Origin: Xanthomonas sacchari | Lineage (GTDB): Bacteria > Pseudomonadota > Gammaproteobacteria > Xanthomonadales > Xanthomonadaceae | Direction of reading: 5' to 3' | DNA: 64,000 nucleotides | Assembly (NCBI RefSeq): GCF_024266585.1 | Contig: NZ_CP100647.1 | Location: 3,577,001 to 3,641,000, forward strand | Shown here: positions 9,002 through 21,310 of the stretch, piece by piece | Position numbering within the stretch: position 1 is the first letter of the stretch | Layout: each line of letters opens with the position of its first letter | Position numbers and translations under genes: made by a program | Notes under the pieces: model-generated | What the model was told of the DNA's origin: nothing | The model's input: only the letters and a program-made list of their open reading frames with translations | Databases searched by the model: none

Positions 9002-10168
9002 TCACCCGCGCTCGGCCACGAACGCCGCCGACGCCGGCGCCTCGGCGGCGTCCTGCGTCTCCAGGGCCGCACGCTGCTGGCGCAGCCACTGCTTGAGGGT
9101 GGCGGGCTGCTGCAGTGCGCGCCGGTCCTCGTCGAAATAGGCGATCTCGTCCTGCAACTGGCGCTTGATCTGCGCCATCAAGGCATCCATACGCCGCGGC
9201 TGCGGGCGACGCTCCAGGGCCAGGCCGTAGTCGGCCACGAACGCATCGACCACCTGCGCCAGCTCCCGCTCGACCTGCTGCAGTTGCGTGGCGAACATCG
9301 CGGCGTAGTCGCCGATCCGCTCCTCGGCCATCGCCGCGATCCCGGCGTGATCCAACTGGCCGATCTCCAACTGCAACTCCAGCAGGCCCAGCAGATCGTC
9401 CTGGCGGTAGACGCGGTTGAGTTCCTGCATCAGCGCGGTCTTGCGTTCGCGTTGCCGCGCATCGGGTTCGCGGTCCGGGTGCAGCGCCGCGACCAGGGTG
9501 CGGTACAGCGTGCGCCGCGCCTGCTGCGGATCGAACCCGGTCGCGCTTGCGGGACCGGCGCCGGCGCGACGGCGCCGGGCATGCCGCTGCGCGCGTCCGT
9601 CCGCGTGCGCACGCTGCTGGCGCTGGCGCTGCTGCAACTGCGCGTACAGCGCTTCCGGGCACGGCAGGTGCTGCAGTTCCTCGACGGTGAGGCCGAACTC
9701 GGCGGCGAGCGCGGCCTGCATCGCCGCGTCCAGGACGAGCGCATCGCCCTCGCCCTGGGTACCGCAGTGGCGCGCATGGAGCGGCTTCAGCGCGTCGAAT
9801 CCCGGCTGTTCCAGCAGCGGCGCGGCCAGCGCGCAGAGCGTCTCGGACAGGTCGGCGCGCTCGCGCTTGCCCAGCTTGTGCGCGGCATGCGCCGCGTCCA
9901 GGTCCTGCACCAGTTGCGCCTGCGCCGCATCGCGCGCCTGCAGCAGCGGCTCGACCTGCTCATGGAAACGCTGTTCCCACCTCGGCAACGCCTCGCGCCA
10001 ATCGCGCAACTCGGCGCGAGTCCGCTCCAGGCGTTCGATCAGCGCATCGAAGCGCTTGCGTGCCGGCGTGGCCAGCGGCTGCGCGGCGGCGCTGGTACCG
10101 GCGCGAACCCGCGCGGACTGCGCAAGGCCGGACACGGCCTCCGGCAGCCCGGCCTGGCGCTTAGGCAT
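9002..10168 (-). CDS. J-domain-like protein of unknown function
   Basis: A 388-residue, strongly helical protein rich in Gln, Arg and Ala. At about residues 218-262 it has [19 protein letters not shown]...[20 protein letters not shown], which matches helix II, the HPD loop and helix III of a J domain. J domains stimulate the ATPase of DnaK-type chaperones. The N-terminal half (residues 35-130) looks like coiled coil ([19 protein letters not shown]). No Gly/Phe region or zinc finger is present, so it is not DnaJ. The start overlaps the rsfS stop by 8 bp (ATGCCTAA), so the two are translationally coupled. It occupies the place where rlmH usually follows rsfS directly. Confidence 0.72.
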   Translation of the reverse strand: MPKRQAGLPEAVSGLAQSARVRAGTSAAAQPLATPARKRFDALIERLERTRAELRDWREALPRWEQRFHEQVEPLLQARDAAQAQLVQDLDAAHAAHKLGKRERADLSETLCALAAPLLEQPGFDALKPLHARHCGTQGEGDALVLDAAMQAALAAEFGLTVEELQHLPCPEALYAQLQQRQRQQRAHADGRAQRHARRRRAGAGPASATGFDPQQARRTLYRTLVAALHPDREPDARQRERKTALMQELNRVYRQDDLLGLLELQLEIGQLDHAGIAAMAEERIGDYAAMFATQLQQVERELAQVVDAFVADYGLALERRPQPRRMDALMAQIKRQLQDEIAYFDEDRRALQQPATLKQWLRQQRAALETQDAAEAPASAAFVAERG

Positions 10169-10580
10169 CGCGTGCCGTGTCGTCGCCGTCGTCGTCGCTC
10201 GGCGGCTGGTCGCCGACCGTCCACAGCCGCTCCAGCGCGTAGAACTCGCGCACCCGCGGCAGCATCACGTGCACCACCACGTCGCCGAGGTCGACCAGCA
10301 CCCACTCGGCCTCGCGCTCGCCTTCCACGCCCAGCGGCATCACGTCCAGGCGCTTGGCGTACTTGATGACTTCGTCGGCGATCGACTTGACGTGACGGGT
10401 GGAGGTGCCGGAGACGATGACCAGGTAGTCGGTGACGCTGGACTTGCCGCGCACGTCGATTTCCGCAACGTCCTTGGCCTTGAGTTCCTCCACTGCCTCG
10501 CGGACGTGGGCGAGCAGGACCGGCAGCGGCGGCGGCGGATTGGGGACTTGGGTCTTGATGACGTGGGCTTGACTGGACAA
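10161..10580 (-). CDS. rsfS: Ribosomal silencing factor RsfS
   Basis: A 139-residue protein of the RsfS/Iojap (DUF143) family, which binds uL14 on the 50S subunit and blocks subunit joining in stationary phase. Conserved parts are [40 protein letters not shown] and [15 protein letters not shown]...FYALERLW. No ATG is available in the correct position; the TTG at 10580 ([11 protein letters not shown]) is the best start, although no strong ribosome binding site is visible. The acidic tail (SDDDGDD) is typical. It lies 56 bp after nadD. Confidence 0.92.
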   Translation of the reverse strand: MSSQAHVIKTQVPNPPPPLPVLLAHVREAVEELKAKDVAEIDVRGKSSVTDYLVIVSGTSTRHVKSIADEVIKYAKRLDVMPLGVEGEREAEWVLVDLGDVVVHVMLPRVREFYALERLWTVGDQPPSDDDGDDTARDA

Positions 10581-10636
10581 AGCGGCGAACTCGATGGAAT
10601 GGGGCGAATTATAGGCGACCCCGGCACGGCGCGTAT

Positions 10637-11428
10637 TCAGCCGCCGGCGGCGGCGCCGGGTGCATACAGGCGGTGGTCGCGGATGTAGGCGGCCACCGCC
10701 GGCGGCAGCAGTGCCGCCCAGTCCTCGCCGGCGGCGATGCGCGCCCGCACCAGGCTGGCCGATTCGCTGCGCAGCGGTTGCCGCAGGCACCACAGCCGGC
10801 CGCCCGGCGCGGCGGTCAGCGCCTGCGGCGTGTCGGCCCAGCGCCCGGCCACCGCCTGCGCCAGTTCCGCCGGCACCGCCCGCTCCCAGCCGCTGCCGGC
10901 GCGGTCGGCGACGATCAGGTGCGCGGCCTCCAGCAACGCCCGCCAATCGCGCCAGCCGTTGAAGCCGACGAAGCTGTCGCTGCCGATCAGCAGCGCCAGC
11001 GGCGCGTCGGCGCCGAGTTCGCCGCGCAGCTCGCGCACCGTGTCGATGCTGTAGGACGCCACCCCGGGCCGGGCCTGCGCGCGGCGCAGCTCGTGCAGGT
11101 CCAGCACCAGCCCCGGCGTGTCGTCGATCGCCAGCGCCAGCATCGCGCAGCGCTGCGGCGCATCGGCGCCTGGCGCCGCGCGATGCGGCGGATCGGCCGC
11201 CGGCATCAGCCGCACCGGCACCCCGAAGGCATCGCGCGCCGCCCGCGCGATCGCCAGGTGGCCGTTGTGGATGGGGTCGAAGGTGCCGCCGTAGATGAGG
11301 TGCAGTGGTGGGGAATCGGGAATGGGGAATGGGGGAGAAGCAACAGCCGCGGGCTGCGGGGTCTCTGGCGGAACCGCAGCGCCGCTGTTCCCATTCCCGA
11401 TTCCCGATCCCCGACTCCCGGCGTTCAT
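10637..11428 (-). CDS. nadD: Nicotinate-nucleotide adenylyltransferase NadD with a repeat-encoded N-terminal extension
   Basis: NadD transfers AMP from ATP to nicotinate mononucleotide in NAD synthesis. The core starts at residue 42 with [20 protein letters not shown], which contains the HxGH nucleotidyltransferase motif, and ends with the ISTxxR-equivalent [12 protein letters not shown]. The core of about 222 residues is normal in length. Residues 1-41 are Gly/Pro/Ser-rich and are encoded by the arms of a GGGAAT inverted-repeat element. The only credible start is the ATG at 11428, which overlaps the holA stop (ATGA), and no start codon is available near residue 41, so the element seems to be translated. 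Confidence 0.93.
   Translation of the reverse strand: MNAGSRGSGIGNGNSGAAVPPETPQPAAVASPPFPIPDSPPLHLIYGGTFDPIHNGHLAIARAARDAFGVPVRLMPAADPPHRAAPGADAPQRCAMLALAIDDTPGLVLDLHELRRAQARPGVASYSIDTVRELRGELGADAPLALLIGSDSFVGFNGWRDWRALLEAAHLIVADRAGSGWERAVPAELAQAVAGRWADTPQALTAAPGGRLWCLRQPLRSESASLVRARIAAGEDWAALLPPAVAAYIRDHRLYAPGAAAGG
11311..11424. repeat. GGGAAT-type inverted-repeat element inside the nadD 5' end
   Basis: Left arm GGGGAATCGGGAATGGGG (11311-11328 and on to about 11338) and right arm with CATTCCCGATTCCCGATCCC (about 11392-11411, extending to GACTCCCGGCG at 11424) are inverted around about 50 bp of unrelated sequence. The outer end lies directly against the holA stop codon. The same arms recur at 28.3-28.8, 30.9, 42.0-42.2 and 46.1/46.5 kb. 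Confidence 0.8.
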
Positions 11429-12459
11429 ACCACCAACAACCGCACCGCCCGCGCCTCGGCGATCGCCAGCAGCAGGCGCTCCAGGGCGATCCAGGCGTCG
11501 CCGTCGGCGCGGCCCTTGGCGATGCGGTCGATGCGCCCGGCCTCGGCGGCGAAACGTTCCCAGCGGCGCGGCTCGGGATGCCGCTGCAGGGCGCGCTTGA
11601 ACGGCGCCTGCCGCGATTCCCAGATGCCCTGCCCCTTCATCTCCGCCGCCAGGTTGCCGCCGGCGGCCTGCACCTTGGCCAGCGCCGCGGTGCGCAGCAG
11701 TTCCTTGATCAGGATCGGCAGCAGCGCGGCCACCGCCTCGCCCTCGGCGCGCAGGCCGGCGAGCATGCGCCGCACCGCCGGCGCCTGCCCGGCGAGCGTG
11801 GCCTCGGCCAGGCGGAACACGTCGTAGCGCGCGGCATCGGCGACCAGCGACTCCATCGCCGCCACGTCCAGGCCCTGGCCGTCGGCCAGCAGGGCCAGCT
11901 TGTCGATCTCCTGCGCCGCCGCCAGCAGGTTGCCTTCGACCCGCTCGGCCAGGCGCTGCACCGCGCCGGCGTCGGCACGCAGGCCCTTGCTGCGCAGGCG
12001 CCGCTCGATCCAGTCGCCCAGTTCGTGCGGTTTGATCGCCCAGGCCACCGCGATGGTGCCGATGCGCCCGACCGCATCGGCCCACTTGCCGTGATGGGCC
12101 TTGCTCCATTCGTTGCAGGTGATCAGCAGCACCACGTCCGGCGGCGGGTCGGCGCAGAACGCGGCGATCACCTCGCCGCCTTCCTTGCCGGGCTTGCCGC
12201 TGGGCAGGCGCAGTTCGATCAGCCGCTGCGCGCTGAACAGGCTGGGCGCGTTGAAGCTGGAATACAGCTGGCCCCAATCGAAGTCGCGGCCGTCGGCATC
12301 GAACACTTCGCGCTCGCTGATGCCGGCGGCACGCGCGCGGGCGCGCACCGCGTCGGCGGCCTCGAGCACGCGCAGGGTTTCCGGACCGGCGATCAGGTAG
12401 ACCGGCTGCAGCGGCTGCGACGCCGGCTGGGTGGCGAGTTGTTCGGGACGCAGTTCCAT
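11425..12459 (-). CDS. holA: DNA polymerase III subunit delta
   Basis: A 344-residue clamp-loader subunit, the wrench that opens the beta clamp. Features typical of HolA are [20 protein letters not shown] near the N-terminus, [20 protein letters not shown], the AAA-like region [18 protein letters not shown], and the collar region [20 protein letters not shown]. The length agrees with the family (about 340). The stop overlaps the nadD start by 4 bp, and lptE lies about 100 bp upstream, preserving the widely conserved lptE-holA-nadD order. Confidence 0.96.
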   Translation of the reverse strand: MELRPEQLATQPASQPLQPVYLIAGPETLRVLEAADAVRARARAAGISEREVFDADGRDFDWGQLYSSFNAPSLFSAQRLIELRLPSGKPGKEGGEVIAAFCADPPPDVVLLITCNEWSKAHHGKWADAVGRIGTIAVAWAIKPHELGDWIERRLRSKGLRADAGAVQRLAERVEGNLLAAAQEIDKLALLADGQGLDVAAMESLVADAARYDVFRLAEATLAGQAPAVRRMLAGLRAEGEAVAALLPILIKELLRTAALAKVQAAGGNLAAEMKGQGIWESRQAPFKRALQRHPEPRRWERFAAEAGRIDRIAKGRADGDAWIALERLLLAIAEARAVRLLVV

Positions 12460-12560
12460 GACGACAGCCTACGCTGCTGCAGGCGCATGCGGCGAACGCC
12501 GCGCGCCTGCTGAAAACGGCATGGCCGCCGCGCGCGGCGGCGAAGGCGGCAGGGCGAGGC

Positions 12561-13175
12561 TCAAGGCTGCGGCGTGGTCGCCGGCTTGCCTGCGGCCGGC
12601 GTGGCGTCGGCCGGCTTGCCTTCCACCGGCGTGCCGTCGGTCGACGGCGGCGCGGCGTTGACGTCCTTGCCGTCGCGCACCTGTGCGCGCACCACGCTGT
12701 CGATCCGGCGCAGCATCGAGGCCGACATCTCGCGGCGCAGTTCGTCGGCCAGGATCTCGCGCTCGGTGGAGGTACCGGTGGCGTCGGTCGGCGGCGACAC
12801 GTAGTCGCGCGACAGCTCGATCACCTGCTGCGGCACCAGCACGCTGCCGTCGGCGCGGCGGAACACGAAGATCGCCGCGTAGCGCAGGCTGTATTCCTGG
12901 GCGCGGCCTTCGGCGTCGAGCGCGATCGGCAGGTCGCCCCAGCGCTCGGACAGCACTTCCAGGCGGGCCACGCCGGTGTTGACGTCCTTCGGCGCGATCT
13001 GCGCGCCGGCCGCGCGCAGGCCGCGCTCGAGCAGCTTGGCCAGCTCGCTGTACGGCGCCGAGGACACCACCTTCACCGACGGCGTGTCGGCCGGCAGGGT
13101 CAGCTTGTTGCGCAGGTGGAAACCGCAGGCGGTCAGGGACGCCGCGAGGACGAAAGCGAGCAGGAGTCGGGTCAT
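12561..13175 (-). CDS. lptE: LPS-assembly lipoprotein LptE
   Basis: A 204-residue outer-membrane lipoprotein that plugs and matures the LptD barrel for lipopolysaccharide insertion. The signal peptide MTRLLLAFVLAASLTAC ends in a lipobox (LTAC, Cys17), followed by GFHLRNKLTLP, the hallmark start of mature LptE. The rest alternates short strands and helices (YSLRYAAIFVFRRADGSVLV). The tail after about residue 168 is low complexity (Pro/Ala/Thr/Lys). An in-frame GTG two codons upstream is possible, but the ATG at 13175 gives the standard signal peptide. It follows leuS in the same direction, as in most gammaproteobacteria. Confidence 0.95.
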   Translation of the reverse strand: MTRLLLAFVLAASLTACGFHLRNKLTLPADTPSVKVVSSAPYSELAKLLERGLRAAGAQIAPKDVNTGVARLEVLSERWGDLPIALDAEGRAQEYSLRYAAIFVFRRADGSVLVPQQVIELSRDYVSPPTDATGTSTEREILADELRREMSASMLRRIDSVVRAQVRDGKDVNAAPPSTDGTPVEGKPADATPAAGKPATTPQP

Positions 13176-13299
13176 GGACACAGTCTGGAGGAGCCGGCTG
13201 AGCGCGGCAACAGGCCGCTAGCCTGCCGCACGCTGCGTGAACGCGGGTTGAGACCTGCCGCGCCGCGCGGCCGCGCGGCGGCCGGAGCGGCGCGCCGGC

Positions 13300-16164
<2,865 letters not shown>

Positions 16165-16788
16165 TCAGCCGCGGCGCGGCCCCGCCTGCGGTCCCGGCCA
16201 GCAGGCCAGCAGCGCCAGCCAGCCCCACCACAGCAGGAACACCAGCCGCTGCGCCAGCGCCGGCGACAGCAGCCGGTCCAGCGCGAACGCGCCCAGCGCC
16301 GCCAGCAGCGCCATGCTCAGCGCCACCGCCGCCCAGCCGCGCGCGGCCGGATCGCGGCGCGCGCCCAGCCCCAGCAGGGCGGCGGCCGCCACCAGGGCCA
16401 CCACCCACAGCAACCAGGCGCTGGCATGCAACTGGGTCGCACGCGCCTGCAGGTCGCTCGGGTCCAGCGGCAGCAGGCCCATGCCGGCGAAGGCCAGTCC
16501 CGCCAACAGCAGCAGTTGCCCGCCGACCCGCAACGCCCAGGGCGCCTGGCGCCCGGCCCGGCGCAACAGCCGCAGCGCCAGCGCCAGCGCCAGGCACCCG
16601 GGCAGCACGAACGCCAGCAGGTTGAAGGCCCAGGCATGCGGGATGCCACGCGCGCCGAGCAGGGCCAGCGGATGCGACCACGGCAGATAGCCGGGCAGGA
16701 CCGCGCCGAACCCCAGCATCGCCGCCACGGCGGCCACCGCCAGCAGCGGCCCGATCCAACGCACCACCCGTTCGCTCACTTCGCCCAT
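16165..16788 (-). CDS. DUF998-like integral membrane protein
   Basis: A 207-residue protein with about six predicted membrane helices (WIGPLLAVAAVAAMLGFGAV, FNLLAFVLPGCLALALALRL, LLLLAGLAFAGMGLLPLD, AWLLWVVALVAAAALLGLG and others). The arrangement and the FAGMGLLPLDPSD segment suggest the DUF998 family; function is unknown. GGACGGCAGCGG precedes the ATG. It is divergent from the thioredoxin-like gene across 154 bp and separated from leuS by 222 bp with no other gene, so it may be monocistronic. A second DUF998-like protein lies at 42573-43277. Confidence 0.7.
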   Translation of the reverse strand: MGEVSERVVRWIGPLLAVAAVAAMLGFGAVLPGYLPWSHPLALLGARGIPHAWAFNLLAFVLPGCLALALALRLLRRAGRQAPWALRVGGQLLLLAGLAFAGMGLLPLDPSDLQARATQLHASAWLLWVVALVAAAALLGLGARRDPAARGWAAVALSMALLAALGAFALDRLLSPALAQRLVFLLWWGWLALLACWPGPQAGPRRG

Positions 16789-16942
16789 CCGCTGCCGTCC
16801 TTTCGCGCCGCCATGGCGCCTCCAGCCGGGCATTGTCGCCGCTGCGGCCGCGGCCGGCACGCGCGGCACGGCGGCGGCGCCCTTGCATCGGCGCGGCGTC
16901 GCCTCCATACAGAGCGTCCTCTCGCCTGCGATGAAGCCGCCC

Positions 16943-17803
16943 ATGTCCGACACGCCCCACGTTTTCGACGCCAAGACCGAGACCTTCGAAGCCGAGGTGC
17001 TGCAGCGCTCGCTGCAGACGCCGGTGCTGGTGGACTTCTGGGCGCCCTGGTGCGGCCCGTGCAAGACCCTGAGCCCGATCCTGGAAAAGCTGGCGGCCGA
17101 ATACAACGGCGGTTTCGTCCTGGCCAAGGTCGACGTGGACCAGGAGCAGCAGATCGCCGCGGCGTTCCAGATCCGCTCGGTGCCGACGGTGTTCCTGGTC
17201 AAGGGCGGGCAGCTGGTCGACGGCTTCCCCGGCGCGCTGCCCGAAGGCCAGTTGCGCGAATTCCTGACCCAGCACGGGATCGTGCCGCTGGCGGCGCAGG
17301 AACCGGCCGAAGACGTGCCGGCGGCGCCGCTGGATCCGCACGCCGAAGTGCAGCGCCTGCGCGAGGCGGTGGCGGCCGAGCCGGACAAGGACGAGCTGAA
17401 GCTGGACCTGGCCCTGGCCCTGGTCAAGATCGGCGCCGCCGCCGAGGCGGAGACGCTGATCGACGCGCTGCCGGCCAACCTGGCCACCGACGAGCGCGCG
17501 GTGCGGGCGCGGGCGCGCCTGGGCTTCGTCGGCGCGCTGCAGGCGGCACCGCCGCTGGAGACGCTGCAGGCCACGCTGGCGCAGGATCCGAGCGACCTCA
17601 AGGCGCGCTACCTGCTAGGCGTGCACCACCTGGTCGGCGGCGACGACGCGGCCGCGCTGGAGCAGTTCCTGGAGATGCTGCGCCAGGATCGCGGTTTCGA
17701 GGACGGCCTGCCGAAGAAGGCCTTGATCGATGCGTTCCGGGTGATCGAGGACGAGGACCTGGTGGGGCAGTACCGCCGCAAGATGTCCGCCCTGCTGTTC
17801 TGA
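16943..17803 (+). CDS. CnoX/YbbN-like thioredoxin with TPR-like C-terminal half
   Basis: A 286-residue protein, close to the 284 of E. coli CnoX. Residues 1-110 are a thioredoxin fold with the active site WCGPC (Cys37, Cys40) and the cis-Pro loop RSVPTVFLVKGGQ. Residues about 135-280 form tetratricopeptide-like helices (LDLALALVKIGAAAEAETLI; DLKARYLLGVHHLVGGDDAA). CnoX proteins hold oxidised client proteins and pass them to GroEL or DnaK. Unlike E. coli CnoX this one keeps both catalytic cysteines, so it may also reduce disulfides. The start at 16943 is preferred over an ATG four codons upstream on length. Confidence 0.85.
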   Translation: MSDTPHVFDAKTETFEAEVLQRSLQTPVLVDFWAPWCGPCKTLSPILEKLAAEYNGGFVLAKVDVDQEQQIAAAFQIRSVPTVFLVKGGQLVDGFPGALPEGQLREFLTQHGIVPLAAQEPAEDVPAAPLDPHAEVQRLREAVAAEPDKDELKLDLALALVKIGAAAEAETLIDALPANLATDERAVRARARLGFVGALQAAPPLETLQATLAQDPSDLKARYLLGVHHLVGGDDAAALEQFLEMLRQDRGFEDGLPKKALIDAFRVIEDEDLVGQYRRKMSALLF

Positions 17804-17957
17804 GACTACAATCGCATTTCCGGCAGCTGGCAACGGCGTCTCCAGCCGCCGCGAGAGTCGGACACCCCGGCCTGCCTCATGGATGCCGTGATCAGGGACG
17901 AACGCTGCCTGCCGACCCGCCGGCAGCGCCGCCCCGGTCTTTTGCCGGACAGATGAT

Positions 17958-19634
17958 GTGAATCAGTACGACCGCCGCATGCCCCTGCCCGTCCATCGTT
18001 CCCGGGCAAGCATGCGCCGGCGCGCCGGCCTGCTGTGCTGGATCGCCCTGCTGCTCGCTCCTGCCGCGATGGCGCAGGACTGGCACTACCGGGTGCGCCC
18101 CGGCGACACGCTGTGGGACCTGGGCCAGCGCTATCTGCGCCCGGGCATGGACTGGATGCGGCTGGGCCAGCACAACCAGGTGGCCGATCCGCACCGGCTG
18201 ACGCCGGGGGCGCGGCTGCGCTTTCCGATCGCCTGGCTGCGGGTGCAGCCGGTACCGGCACGGCTGGTCGCGCTGCGCGGCCAGATCAGCGTGCAGACCG
18301 CCGACAGCGCGACGCTGTCGGCGCAGGAGGGCATGCCGCTGCCGATCGGCAGCGCGCTGCAGACCGGCGCCGACGCCAGCGCCACCGTGCAGTTCGCCGA
18401 CGGCTCGCGCATGCAGGTGCGCGAGAACAGCCTGGTCCGCTTCGACCAGTTGCTCCGCTACGGCGCCACCGGCATGGTCGATACGCGGGTGCGGCTGGAG
18501 AAGGGCCGCACCAGCAACGACGTGATCCCCGCCAGCGGGCCTGCCTCGCGCTACATCATCCAGACCCCGAGCAGCACCAGCAGCGTGCGCGGCACCCGCT
18601 TCCGCGTCGGCGCCGGCGACGGTCACCAGCTCGCCGCCACCGAGGTGCTGCAGGGCGCGGTGCGGGTCGCCGGCGGCGGCGGCCAGCGCCTGCTGCAGCC
18701 GGGCGATGCGGCGCGGGTGGGCACCGGGACGGCGCCGCTGCCGGAACCGCTGCTGCCGGCACCGGTGCTGGACCTGGCGCGCAGCCGCTTGCAACACCCG
18801 CCCTACCTGCTGGCGTGGACGCCGCTGGCCGGCGCCAGCCGCTACCGCATCGAAGCGCTGGATGCGCAGCAGCGCGAGATCCTGCGCTACGCCCGCGAGA
18901 CCGAGGCAAGCGCACTGGTGCTGGACGACCTGCCGCCCGGGGACCTGCGGCTCCTGCTGCGCGGCATCGCCGCCACCGGCGTGGAAGGCGAAGACGCCGA
19001 GCAGGCGCTGCGGGTGTGGGCCACGCCGCTGCCGCCGCTGACCGTGCAACCGCTGCAGGATCAGCACCTGCGCATCGCGCGGCCGCGCTTCGAATGGACC
19101 CGCAATCCGCAGGCCAGCAGCAGCGTGCTGCAACTGGCGCGCGACGCGCAGTTCCAGGACCTGCTGCTCGACCAGGAGACCACGGCCACGCGCCTGCGCG
19201 CGCCGCAGCCGTTGCCGCCCGGCCGCTACTTCTGGCGCGTCGCCTCGCGCGACGCGCAGGGCCGCCAGGGTCCGTTCGGGCAGGCGTTGCGGCTGCAGCT
19301 CAGCGACGAGCCGGTCGATCCCGGCCTGGCGCCGGCGCAGGCCGAGCGCGGCACCCTCACCCTGCGCTGGCAGGCCGATCCCGCCGCGCAGCACTACCGG
19401 GTGCAGGTCGCGCGCGATCCCGACTTCACCCACCGCCTGCTCGAGCGCACGGTCGCCCAGCCGCAGGTCGCGCTGCCGCGGCCGCGGCGCGGCACCTGGT
19501 ACGTGCGCGTGCAGACGCTGGATGCCGACGGCGAGGCCGCGCCGTTCTCGGCGCCGCAGACCATCACCCTGCCCTGCCGCTACTGCAAGCTCGGTGCGGG
19601 CGGCGCGGCGGTCCTGCTGTGGCTGGCCCTGTGA
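17958..19634 (+). CDS. LysM-FecR domain periplasmic protein
   Basis: A 558-residue exported protein. After an N-terminal signal segment (RRRAGLLCWIALLLAPAAMA-Q) comes a LysM domain (WHYRVRPGDTLWDLGQRYL, about residues 42-90) that should bind peptidoglycan, then a FecR domain (about 120-235: GSALQTGADASATVQFADGS, TPSSTSSVRGTRFRVGAGDG), then repeated fibronectin-like beta modules (WTPLAGASRYRIEALD; FEWTRNPQASSSVLQLARD; WQADPAAQHYRVQVARDPDF). The GTG start at 17958 is uncertain; ATGs at 17979 and 18012 are alternatives. The stop overlaps the start of the CHASE2-GGDEF gene (GTGA), so the pair is probably one sensory unit. Confidence 0.85.
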   Translation: MNQYDRRMPLPVHRSRASMRRRAGLLCWIALLLAPAAMAQDWHYRVRPGDTLWDLGQRYLRPGMDWMRLGQHNQVADPHRLTPGARLRFPIAWLRVQPVPARLVALRGQISVQTADSATLSAQEGMPLPIGSALQTGADASATVQFADGSRMQVRENSLVRFDQLLRYGATGMVDTRVRLEKGRTSNDVIPASGPASRYIIQTPSSTSSVRGTRFRVGAGDGHQLAATEVLQGAVRVAGGGGQRLLQPGDAARVGTGTAPLPEPLLPAPVLDLARSRLQHPPYLLAWTPLAGASRYRIEALDAQQREILRYARETEASALVLDDLPPGDLRLLLRGIAATGVEGEDAEQALRVWATPLPPLTVQPLQDQHLRIARPRFEWTRNPQASSSVLQLARDAQFQDLLLDQETTATRLRAPQPLPPGRYFWRVASRDAQGRQGPFGQALRLQLSDEPVDPGLAPAQAERGTLTLRWQADPAAQHYRVQVARDPDFTHRLLERTVAQPQVALPRPRRGTWYVRVQTLDADGEAAPFSAPQTITLPCRYCKLGAGGAAVLLWLAL

Positions 19635-21310
19635 GCGCCGCGCGGCCGCGCCGCGCCGCCGCCGTGGCCGCGGCGGCGGCAGCGGGGCTGGCCGCGGCGC
19701 TGAGCCTGAGCAATGCCACCTGGCGGCTGGACCAGGCGCTGTACGACGCCCTGATCAAGCACTCGCCACGCCCGGCCGATCCGCGCCTGCTGCTGATCGC
19801 CATCGACGACCGCAGCCTGCAGGCGCTGGGCCAATGGCCGTGGCGGCGCGAGGTGCATGCGCGCCTGCTCGATCGGCTGACCGCGGCCGGAAGCGAGCGG
19901 GTGGCGCTGGACCTGCTGTTCAGCGAGCCCGAGCAGCTACACCCGGACGACGATGCGCGCCTGGCCGCGGCGCTGCGCCGCAACGGCCGTACCGTGCTGC
20001 CGGTGATCGGCAGCGCCAGCGACGCCGAGATGACCCAGGAACTGCTGCCGATCCCCGCCATCACCGCCGCCGCGGCGCAGCTGGCGCATACCGAGATCGC
20101 GGTCGATGCCGACGGCGTGTCGCGCGGCGTGTATCTGCGCGCCGGGCTCGGCAGCGCGCATTGGCCGGCGTTGGGCGCCGCGCTGGTCGGGCAGGCGCGG
20201 CCGCCGGCGCCGGCCAGCACCCGCACGCCCTATGCCTGGCACCGCGCCGACTACGCCGGTCTGCACTTCGCCGCGCCCTCGGCGCCGTTCGCCCAGGTGT
20301 CCTACGTCGACGTCCTGCAGGGCCGCATTCCGGCGCAGGCGCTGCGCCAGCGCCTGGTGATCGTCGGCGTGAGCGCCACCGGCCTGGGCCCGCGGGTGAC
20401 GACGCCGATGTCCGCCGACGGCGGCATGAGCGCGCCCGAGTACCAGGCCAACGTCGCCGCGACGCTGCTGCGCGCCGATCCGATCCTGCCGCTGTCGCGC
20501 AGCACGCAAGTGGCGGTGTCGGCGTTGCTGACCCTGCTGGTCTGCCTGGGCACGTCCTGCGCGCAGCGCGCGCGCCGCTGGCACTGGCTGGCGCCGCTGA
20601 CGGGCATGGCCGCGGTCGCCATCGGCAGCCTGCTGTGGGTGCTGGCCAGCGGCCGCTGGTTCGCCCCCGGCGCGGCCCTGCTGGCACTGGCCATCGTCGC
20701 CGGCTTCCGCCTGTGCCTGCATGCCGCCCGCTGGCGCCAGCAGGCGCAACGCGATGCCCTGACCGGGCTGCTCAACCGCCACGGCTTCGAGCAAGCCTTC
20801 GGCCACGAACTGGACGAGGCGCGCCGCAGCGGCAAGCCGCTGACCCTGATCATCGTCGATGTCGACCATTTCAAGCGCTACAACGACACCCTCGGCCACC
20901 GCGCCGGCGACCGCGCGCTGACCCTGGTCGCCAATGCGGTAGCGCGGCACGCGCGGCGCCCGCACGAGGTCGCGGCGCGCTTCGGCGGCGACGAATTCGT
21001 CATGATCCTGCCCGCCACCGACACGGCCGACGCCTGCCGGATCGCCGCGGCGCTGGTCGAGCACATCCGCGGGCTGTCGCTGCGCGCGGCCAACGGCAGC
21101 GTCGCCATCACCGCCAGCCTCGGCGTGCACAGCGCCAGCGTCGCCGCAGACACCCGCGAGCGCGACTTCTTCGAACTGGCCGACACCGCGCTGTACCGCG
21201 CCAAGCGCGCTGGACGCGATGGCTACGCGCTGAGCGACGACCTGCCGGACCACCATACGCATGCGTCTGGTACCCTGCCGACTCCTGATCCGCCCACCGC
21301 CGCGCAATGA
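19631..21310 (+). CDS. CHASE2 domain diguanylate cyclase
   Basis: A 559-residue membrane protein starting at a GTG that overlaps the upstream stop. A first membrane helix (VAAAAAAGLAAALSL) leads into a periplasmic CHASE2 sensor (DPRLLLIAIDDRSLQALGQW; VALDLLFSEP; RLVIVGVSATGLGPRVTTPM), then three membrane helices (about residues 295-370), then a GGDEF domain (RDALTGLLNRHGFEQAF; IIVDVDHFKRYNDTLGH; ARFGGDEFVMILPA). The active-site GGDEF is intact, so it should make cyclic di-GMP. The allosteric I-site position reads RPHE in place of RxxD and is probably weakened. The stop overlaps the next ATG. Confidence 0.93.
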   Translation: MSAARPRRAAAVAAAAAAGLAAALSLSNATWRLDQALYDALIKHSPRPADPRLLLIAIDDRSLQALGQWPWRREVHARLLDRLTAAGSERVALDLLFSEPEQLHPDDDARLAAALRRNGRTVLPVIGSASDAEMTQELLPIPAITAAAAQLAHTEIAVDADGVSRGVYLRAGLGSAHWPALGAALVGQARPPAPASTRTPYAWHRADYAGLHFAAPSAPFAQVSYVDVLQGRIPAQALRQRLVIVGVSATGLGPRVTTPMSADGGMSAPEYQANVAATLLRADPILPLSRSTQVAVSALLTLLVCLGTSCAQRARRWHWLAPLTGMAAVAIGSLLWVLASGRWFAPGAALLALAIVAGFRLCLHAARWRQQAQRDALTGLLNRHGFEQAFGHELDEARRSGKPLTLIIVDVDHFKRYNDTLGHRAGDRALTLVANAVARHARRPHEVAARFGGDEFVMILPATDTADACRIAAALVEHIRGLSLRAANGSVAITASLGVHSASVAADTRERDFFELADTALYRAKRAGRDGYALSDDLPDHHTHASGTLPTPDPPTAAQ

